Positions 52,221 to 57,298 of a stretch of 57,298 bases of DNA are shown piece after piece. Position 1 is the stretch's first letter; each line of letters begins with the position of its first letter. The notes under the pieces are model-generated. The model saw only the letters and a list, made by a program, of their open reading frames with translations. It searched no databases and was not told the DNA's origin. The translations under genes were made by a program, and so were the position numbers. Origin of the DNA: Acidobacteriota bacterium (GTDB lineage: Bacteria; Acidobacteriota; Vicinamibacteria; Vicinamibacterales; UBA2999); contig JACPTI010000025.1 of the NCBI GenBank assembly GCA_016192845.1, positions 1 through 57,298 of the forward strand, read 5' to 3'.

Positions 52221-53140
52221 CGCCCGTTCAAGAACCAGTCGTAGTTGAGAAACACGATCCGCACCCTCCCCTTCTCGAGATCGGCCGCGACGGGCCGCGG
52301 CAGGTAGCGTCCCACGAAGGCCAGGAGTGTCCCACCGGCTCGCTCGAAGTCGTCGCGGAACCATTTGAAGATCGACGAGAGGTACAGCGTGCGCGAGGCC
52401 GGATCCCAGCGGTTCTTCGACGGGTCGTCGAGGAACGCTCGTGCGGCCTCGTCGAGCTGCCGGTCGACGACGCTCGACCGGTACGCCTCCGATCGGAGCG
52501 CGGGACAACTCTGCGAGGCGCAGACGATCGCGAAATGTATCCGCGCGTCCTGCAATTGCTTCCGGAGGATCTCGTTCTCGATGACGTTCAGCGAGATCGG
52601 CGTGCGGCCGGCGCCGAGCGGGATGAATTTCGTTCGAAACGCCGCCAACGGCAGAACGCCAATCGATCGAATACTGGGGAGCGGATAGTGGTCGAGGATC
52701 AGGCGAATCGTGAAGGCGTTGTACGCGTTCATCCAGAACGCCAGGCGCTCCTCTCGGGTCCAGCCGGACTCGGCCGGTGAGGCTGCACTGAGGGCGCTGA
52801 GGTACGCGTCGAGCACGGGCCGCCCGCGATAGGCGAGGCCGCGGTAGTCCACCGAGCCGTCGCTGACGTACTGGGCCAGGATCGCGGTCCACGATCGGTG
52901 TTCGTGATCGAAGGGGCTCTGGGGATCGCTGATGTGGGGCGCCCGGCCGTCCGGCTGGCCGGCCGTGGGCTCCTTCCCTGTGCCAGCGAAGAGGGCCGCG
53001 CCCAGAACGCCGAGAAGCGCGGCGGCGACGGCAATACAGACACGGACGGATGCCTTCCGGCGCGCTTCGGCGCGGTCCGAACGCCCTCCAGGGATCGGAT
53101 TGTCGGGCATCACACGTGGTCTCGGATCCGCATCGAACAT
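52217..53140 (-). CDS. DUF547 membrane-anchored protein
   Basis: A 307-residue protein with one N-terminal transmembrane segment ('VCIAVAAALLGVLGAALFAG') and a DUF547 domain ('LAFWMNAYNAFTIRLILDHY', 'LNVIENEILRKQLQDARIHF', 'IVCASQSCPALRSEAY'). The conserved W-NAYN, H and C residues suggest a papain-like active site on the periplasmic side. ATG at 53140 or 53110. First gene of the operon with the FAD reductase and radical SAM genes; all three overlap by ATGA. Confidence 0.88.
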   Translation of the reverse strand: MFDADPRPRVMPDNPIPGGRSDRAEARRKASVRVCIAVAAALLGVLGAALFAGTGKEPTAGQPDGRAPHISDPQSPFDHEHRSWTAILAQYVSDGSVDYRGLAYRGRPVLDAYLSALSAASPAESGWTREERLAFWMNAYNAFTIRLILDHYPLPSIRSIGVLPLAAFRTKFIPLGAGRTPISLNVIENEILRKQLQDARIHFAIVCASQSCPALRSEAYRSSVVDRQLDEAARAFLDDPSKNRWDPASRTLYLSSIFKWFRDDFERAGGTLLAFVGRYLPRPVAADLEKGRVRIVFLNYDWFLNGR

Positions 53141-53198
53141 TACACCAGCCGGTGTTGTGAGGCGAGGTGGCGCCAGTCGTCGTCCCGGGAGCGCGCGA

Positions 53199-53567
53199 CT
53201 ATGAATTCGAACGGCCTTCGCTCAGGAATCGCTCGATCGCCCCCACTGTGGAATCGGGATGTTCCAGGAGCATCAGGTGTCCACCCGGCAGCAACACGTT
53301 CTGAACATTGCGTTGCTCAACGGCTCTGCGAGCGATCTCGTCGTCGTTCCGGCCCGTCAGGTTGAGAATCGGAACGTCCCGGATCTGCCGGACCAACGGA
53401 CCGCCGGGAACGCCCAGGAGCACGCGATCGAAGGTCTGCGCGAGGGACTTCCAACTGTGCCGCGTGTAGTCGCGAAAGACATCATCGGGGACATACGGCG
53501 GCTTGACAAACCGAAACGCCCGCATGAGCTGCGCTCCCCTCAGGACCAGGCATGCCATGTGCGACAC
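53199..53567 (-). pseudogene. Alpha/beta hydrolase C-terminal fragment
   Basis: The last 110 residues or so resemble the C-terminal third of an alpha/beta hydrolase: 'DVPILNLTGRNDDEIARRAV' (acid-residue strand), 'NVLLPGGHLMLLEHPD' (catalytic His) and a terminal helix. The nucleophile elbow and the N-terminal two thirds are absent. The reading frame runs head-on into the plus-strand thioredoxin gene at about 53540, where a rearrangement probably removed the 5' part. Confidence 0.7.
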
Positions 53568-53988
53568 TCAAGCGAAAGCTGCGAACTTGAACTTCGCCCT
53601 CAAGGACCTGAACGGGAAGGATGTCTCGTTGAGCGCCTACAAGGGAAAAGTGATCCTGCTGGATTTCTGGGCGACCTGGTGTGGCCCGTGCAAGATCGAG
53701 ATCCCGGGCTTCATCGAGCTATTCAACAAGTATCGCTCGAAGGGTTTCCAGGTCCTGGGCTTTGCCGTTGATGGGCCTGCCTCGACGCTCAAGCCCTATG
53801 TCGACCGGATGAAGATGAATTATCCGGTTCTGGTCGGCGAGGGACGCGAAGACGTCTTGGACGCATATGGGCCGATCATCGGGATGCCAACCACCTTCAT
53901 CATCGGGCGCGACGGCAGAATCTGCAAGACGCACACGGGATTCACGACCAAGGAAACGTTCGAGGCGCAGATACAGGCGCTCTTGTAG
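53557..53988 (+). CDS. TlpA-like thioredoxin-fold protein, possibly 5'-truncated
   Basis: A 143-residue redoxin: 'NFALKDLNGKDVSLSAYKGK', active site 'WATWCGPCKIEIPG', cis-Pro in 'IGMPTTFIIGRDGRICKT'. Family members are normally exported, but no signal peptide is seen here; the sequence just upstream belongs to the hydrolase fragment region. A signal sequence was probably lost or the start lies in the new junction (open frame to 53503). It precedes the DUF3179 gene by 16 bp and could reduce its CxxC/UxxC site. Confidence 0.8.
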   Translation: MCDTQAKAANLNFALKDLNGKDVSLSAYKGKVILLDFWATWCGPCKIEIPGFIELFNKYRSKGFQVLGFAVDGPASTLKPYVDRMKMNYPVLVGEGREDVLDAYGPIIGMPTTFIIGRDGRICKTHTGFTTKETFEAQIQALL

Positions 53989-54004
53989 GACAAAGGGGGA
54001 CTGT

Positions 54005-54574
54005 ATGAGACGACGCGCAATCGGCGCGATATCGGCGTCGTTGTTCGTGACCGCCACGGTTCTGCTCGCCGCGCCCCAGGGTGTAGACCGACCCGCTGGA
54101 CTCGGCCGGTTTGAGCGCCTCCGGACGCCCCGCTTCGTGCCGGCTGGGGAGGCGGCGAGCTTCATGAAGGAAGACGACCGGGTCATGGAGGTGAGTGCCG
54201 ATGGCGTCGCGAAGGCCTATCTCGTACCGGTCGTCGCCTTTCATCACATCGTCTTCGACCGGCTGCCGTCAGGCCCAATCCTGGTGACCTGGTGAGCGCT
54301 CTGCAACACGGCCCTCGTGTTCAGGGCCGAAATCGACGGCAGGACGCTCGATTTTGATACAGGATCCGGGCTGGGGCTGCGCGGCATGAACTTCATGATG
54401 CGCGACCGCGAGACCGGCTCCACATGGCAACAGGCCACGGGCGAAGCATTCGACGGCCCGCTGAAGGGGAAGCGGCTGACGATCGCGCCCTTCGAGCTCA
54501 CGACGTGGGAGGCATGGCGCGCTCGACACCCGGACACGCTGGCACTCGTGCCAGAGGCCAGGTTCGAGGATTAG
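54005..54574 (+). CDS. DUF3179 protein with in-frame UGA, candidate selenoprotein
   Basis: Signal peptide 'RAIGAISASLFVTATVLLAA', then a DUF3179 domain: 'AYLVPVVAFHHIVFDRLPSG', 'ILVTW-[TGA]-ALCNTALVF', 'MMRDRETGSTWQQATGEAFD' and 'PLKGKRLTIAPFELTTWEAW'. The TGA at 54293-54295 takes the place of the first Cys of the conserved C-x-x-C, and the same frame continues with clear homology, so selenocysteine insertion is the best explanation. A stem-loop follows the UGA (54309-54329). Shine-Dalgarno AGGGGGA is 4 nt before ATG at 54005. An in-frame TAG at 54572 ends this part; homology continues beyond it. If UGA is not decoded, the product is a 96-residue stub. Confidence 0.72.
54296..54329 (+). promoter_or_regulatory. 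Candidate bacterial SECIS stem-loop
   Basis: CGGCCCT (54309-54315) and AGGGCCG (54323-54329) form a perfect 7-bp stem with the 7-nt loop CGTGTTC. The loop starts 20 nt after the UGA, and its second base is G. Distance, loop size and the early G fit the general description of bacterial SECIS elements recognised by SelB. Confidence 0.6.
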
Positions 54575-55000
54575 TACCGGCTCATGGCGCAGCATGTCGC
54601 CAACCTGCGCCGCAGCGCCAGGCCAATGAGTGCGACGCTGCGCGACGATCCGCGGCTCCCGCCGATGACGCAAGTGCTTGGCGTGGAGACCGGTGGCGGA
54701 CGCAAGGCCTACCCAATGACGGCGTTGGAGAAACATGCGGTTGTGAACGACCAGGTGGGATCGACAGCCGTGCTGCTTGTCCATAACGCCGCCAAGGAAA
54801 CGACCACCGTGTTCGCGCGCACCGCCCGCGGCCGCGCTCTGACGTTCCGGGCCGCTGCGCCCGGCACGGCGCAGGTTACAGACGCGGAGACCCGATCGAC
54901 CTGGACGTCCTACGGTGCGTGTGTTGGCGGACCGCTGAAAGGTGAACGGCTGGAACCAATCACTCCGCTGCCATCGTTCTGGTTCTGGCTGACATGGAAT
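54575..55000 (+). pseudogene. DUF3179 gene, second half after an in-frame UAG
   Basis: The same frame as the upstream part continues after TAG (54572-54574) with 'YRLMAQHVANLRR', 'PPMTQVLGVETGGGRKAYPM', 'ALEKHAVVNDQVGSTAVLLV', 'VFARTARGRALTFRAAAPGT' and 'GGPLKGERLEPITPLPSFWF'. This is a second DUF3179-like repeat unit whose CxxC motif is naturally absent. The family resemblance fades near 54990, after which the sequence belongs to a minus-strand gene start. The TAG is likely a nonsense mutation or a base error; the 3' end is truncated. Confidence 0.65.
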
Positions 55001-55185
55001 GTCTCGAATCTTCCCTCGGAACCCACGAACCGCGTGATGTCGAATGTTGGTTTCCCGGTGCCACCGCTGGATTGCGCTGCGGTGAGCATGGCCGACGGCG
55101 CAAAGGCCACCAAGCCGGCCAGCGTCAGCAGGGTTTCAATCCATCTTGCCGTCACGCGCAGAGTAGAGCCCTCCTTCGATCTCAT
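55000..55185 (-). pseudogene. 5' fragment of an exported protein gene, function unknown
   Basis: ATG at 55185 overlaps the stop of the metallo-beta-lactamase gene (ATGA). It encodes a convincing signal peptide ('WIETLLTLAGLVAFAPSAML', 'TAAQ') and about 25 more residues ('KPTFDITRFVGSEGRFETFH') before the frame runs antisense into the end of the DUF3179 gene and stops at 54910. The gene therefore looks 3'-truncated at the junction near 55000. I do not recognise the family. Confidence 0.55.
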
Positions 55186-56758
55186 CCTTTCTCCATCGCG
55201 GCGGCCAGGTCGCGGAAGGGACCGACGGCTCCATGTCCGCCGACAACCCGGTCCACGTTGAGCCCAAGCGCCTTGACGGCCGTGTAGAACGTACGCGCGT
55301 TCGCATTCGACGGATCCACACGCGCGCCCGGCGCTGGTGAATAGAGGTCGCTGACGAAAATGATTCGCTCCATCGGCAGGTACGCTGCGAGCATCCCCTG
55401 AGCGTGTGCAGTGTTGGGAATCGTGTGGACCTGGACCACACGACTCCCATCCGTGTATTCCTTGGTCGTCGCCACACCGTCGATCGGGACGTTCGTCGGT
55501 CCGGCTTTCGCCTGAAGGAGGGCGAGGGCATCCGGACGGATGGTTTTCGCGTGGGTCAGGACGCCCTGGAGGAACGGAACGATGCTGGCATGCGCGATGA
55601 CGGTGGCCCCTCCGCGGCGTAGGCGCGAATGCCGCCGGAATGGTCGTTGTGATGGTGAGTCACCATGACGTACCTGATCGGCTTGGCCGGCAGCTTCTGT
55701 TTCGTGGCGTTGATGACGGCGCGCGATCGCTCCTCGAACAGCGGCGCCTCGATGACCATCAGATGATCGTTCATCTCCACGATCAGCGAATGATGCGTGC
55801 CGCCGCGGGCGTGGAACACCCCGGGCGCGACCGTCTCCAGCTCCACGTTCTGTGGCCGACCGTAGTCCTGGAAGCCGACGCCCATCGCCGCCCGGCGCAG
55901 CGTCCATTCCGACACGATCCGTTCGCCCACTTCTGGTTCCTGCAAAGCCGCGGCCGGAATCGCAAACGCATTCGTCGCGGCCGCGGGATTGTTCTCAACC
56001 TCGGTGAGGGTCGTGCTGCGGATAACGCGCCCGTTGAGGCGGCGCTCCTCGCGATGCGGGAGACGGACGCCTGCCACCTCCCTCCAGTCGGACCACACCC
56101 ACTCGTTGCGTGTATCGCCCAGGAGCGGGTCGTCTTCCAGGTAGGCCACGCGCGCCGGCAGACGCGTCGACGCGTCGACGAGCAGCTCGACCGCCTGGCC
56201 CGCGTCCTGGTACGTCACGACCTGGTAGGTCACGCCGTCGATCGCCCTGTCCGGGAGGCGATTGAGCCCGGGAGCCTGGCTCGCAGTCGTCAGGACGCGG
56301 GCCGGCATGCGATTGAGGTCGCGGAGCCGGGCGGCATGCCGGCTGGCGTGCAGGCGGACCGGCGAGACGACCCCTGCCGCATCCGCCTGCTCGAGCGAGC
56401 CGTTCTGCCCGTCGACGATTTCGGTAAACGACAGCGGCCCCGATGCGGGGTACGTCCGTTGTCCCTCGAACGCAATCCGCATAGCCGACCGCCCGAAGTC
56501 AACGGTCACTGTTTCCGAAAAGCTGTTGACCTGGCGCGTCTCGTCGGGCTGCATGCCCTGCATCGGCTCGAAACTGGACCCCTTACTCGTGAGACGCTGC
56601 GCCTGGATGGCTCGCAAGGCCTCCGAGCCGCCCGTCGCCTCAGCGGCATCGTCCAGCGCGCGCCGCGCGCCCGGCTCGCCTGTCTGCGGCCCGGCGCATC
56701 CAACGATCACAGCCGCCGAAATCGAAAGTGCAACAGGATGGAACAAGGCGAGTCTCAT
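55182..56758 (-). pseudogene. Metallo-beta-lactamase-fold lipoprotein with a one-base frameshift
   Basis: ATG at 56758 (GGGAGG upstream) starts a lipoprotein leader 'ALSISAAVIVGCAGPQTGEP', an N-terminal beta-rich domain of about 260 residues, and a metallo-beta-lactamase domain with 'YVMVTHHHNDHSGGIRAYAA' (HxHxDH). At about 55612 the frame must change: 'RAYAAEG' continues as 'ATVIAHASIVPFLQG' only if one G is added to a run of four. The second frame then supplies 'HTIPNTAHAQGMLAAYLP', 'IIFVSDLYSP' and 'VVGGHGAVGPF' to TGA at 55182-55184. Full length would be about 525 residues. A homopolymer error or a real recent frameshift are both possible. Confidence 0.8.
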
Positions 56759-56847
56759 GGCAGCCTCCCGCTTGTAGTGAGTCGACGAGAAAACGAAGCG
56801 TACCCCGGCCCGGGCGGACGTGCAAGGCTCGAACGAGCGTAGCGTGG

Positions 56848-56955
56848 TTAGTGCTGATGCTGGAGCAGCGCGGCGGTCCAGGACGGGAACACGCGGAGGA
56901 GAATCGCAGTCACGACGACGAGCGTCGCGAGTCCAAGCATGGCCCCCGTGGTCAT
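56848..56955 (-). CDS. 35-residue membrane ORF downstream of merF
   Basis: Reads 'MTTGAMLGLATLVVVTAILL' followed by 'RVFPSWTAALLQHQH': one transmembrane helix and a His-containing tail. ATG at 56955 is 13 bp after the merF stop and is preceded by GAGAGGG at a good distance. It is co-oriented with merA and merF, so it may be a small component of the mercury operon. No family recognised. Confidence 0.5.
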   Translation of the reverse strand: MTTGAMLGLATLVVVTAILLRVFPSWTAALLQHQH

Positions 56956-56968
56956 GAGCACGTCCCTC

Positions 56969-57199
56969 TCATCCCGATTGTCGGTGTCGTGCTCGACTGG
57001 CCCGCACGTACCGACGGTACGATATGCCCGTGACGACGATCAGGATTGCCAGCGCGGGAAGGAGCACGAGATCGAGGTACGGCGTAAAGGCGGCCAGCCC
57101 CACGGCGGCGAGGGCGACGACCAGGATGGGCGTGAAGCAGCACAGCGCGACCACCACGGTTCCGGCAGCCGACGCGCACAATTGGCCTCTAGGAGTCAT
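56969..57199 (-). CDS. merF: Mercuric ion transporter MerF-like
   Basis: A 76-residue, two-helix membrane protein: 'AGTVVVALCCFTPILVVALA' carries the vicinal Cys pair in the first helix that takes Hg(II) from the periplasm, followed by 'LDLVLLPALAILIVVTGISY' as the second helix and a basic tail. These match MerF of the mercury resistance system, which delivers Hg(II) to MerA. It lies 15 bp downstream of merA. Confidence 0.88.
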   Translation of the reverse strand: MTPRGQLCASAAGTVVVALCCFTPILVVALAAVGLAAFTPYLDLVLLPALAILIVVTGISYRRYVRASRARHRQSG

Positions 57200-57214
57200 G
57201 CTTTGCCCTCGGTG

Positions 57215-57298
57215 TCACGCCGCGCAGCACGACAGCTTCTTGACGTCTTTCGTAAAGGTCTGCGCGGCGAGCTTAATGCCTTCCGCCAGCGTGAGATA
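57215..57298 (-). CDS. merA: Mercuric reductase, C-terminal end (partial)
   Basis: The right edge of the window cuts this minus-strand gene. The visible 27 residues end in 'EGIKLAAQTFTKDVKKLSCC' plus 'AA' and TGA, matching the C-terminus of mercuric reductase, in which the vicinal cysteines bind Hg(II) and hand it to the active site of the partner subunit. The rest lies outside the window. Confidence 0.85.
   Translation of the reverse strand, partial: YLTLAEGIKLAAQTFTKDVKKLSCCAA

Noticed and set aside
54572..54574. UAG decoded as pyrrolysine
   Set aside because: The position is not conserved, there is no hint of Pyl machinery or methanogenic metabolism, and a nonsense mutation is simpler.

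Overview
This is a GC-rich bacterial chromosome segment. Gene content (a 1.5 kb-residue-class Lhr helicase, heptose/O-antigen genes implying an LPS outer membrane, complex I, many secreted hydrolases, DUF547, NHL and DUF3179 proteins) and the style of the intergenic DNA (palindromes and short 'word' arrays whose spurious translations look like VRLKPDTT) suggest an Acidobacteriota genome of the Vicinamibacteria type. That placement is an inference; there is no rRNA or marker gene set here to prove it.

Layout. 1-347: a broken gas-vesicle gene remnant (GvpF/L start joined to GvpK end). 440-8465: Lhr helicase (-), a small coiled-coil protein, a SagB-like nitroreductase and a glycosyltransferase (-). 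8724-20540: a nuo (complex I) operon in the order A-B-C-D-E-F-H-J-K-L-M-N, with no nuoG and no nuoI. 20833-24792: conserved hypothetical, cold-shock protein (-), purH and a secreted M28 peptidase. 24778-28298 (-): LPS genes (heptosyltransferase, O-antigen ligase, heptose-7-P kinase) and a Trm112-like zinc ribbon. 28480-35668: TPR protein, LolB/DUF4292-like lipoprotein, ispE, tRNA-Gln, prs, rplY, pth, rpsF, rpsR, rplI. 35665-40060: NHL protein, cytochrome c, Gfo/Idh oxidoreductase and MFS transporter. 40218-48683: 2-oxoacid dehydrogenase E1alpha, E1beta and E2 with an odd M24 protein between them, then aldehyde dehydrogenase, VOC protein, amidase and an SDR. 48680-57298: a scarred region with truncated genes meeting at abrupt junctions, a translationally coupled DUF547 / FAD reductase / radical SAM operon (-), a TlpA-like thioredoxin, a DUF3179 gene with an in-frame UGA that looks like selenocysteine, a frameshifted metallo-beta-lactamase lipoprotein, and the 3' end of a mercury resistance operon (merA end, merF, a 35-residue membrane ORF).

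The most striking feature is a set of short repeat families between genes and sometimes inside them. Most loci have the form [degenerate 6-9 nt words]n - centre - [reverse-complement words]n, so each can fold into a long imperfect hairpin. The word differs from locus to locus while the architecture is constant. Other loci are compact palindromes (arms of 8-14 bp). They lie between co-transcribed genes, abut or supply stop codons, supply start-proximal sequence, add in-frame linkers to Lhr, NuoL, NuoM, NuoE, E2 and the nitroreductase, and in one case encode most of a lipoprotein signal peptide.

The second notable item is the DUF3179 gene at 54005. Its conserved CxxC motif reads U-A-L-C, and a 7-bp stem with a 7-nt loop starts 13 nt after the UGA, as expected of a bacterial SECIS element. 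A downstream in-frame UAG complicates the interpretation.
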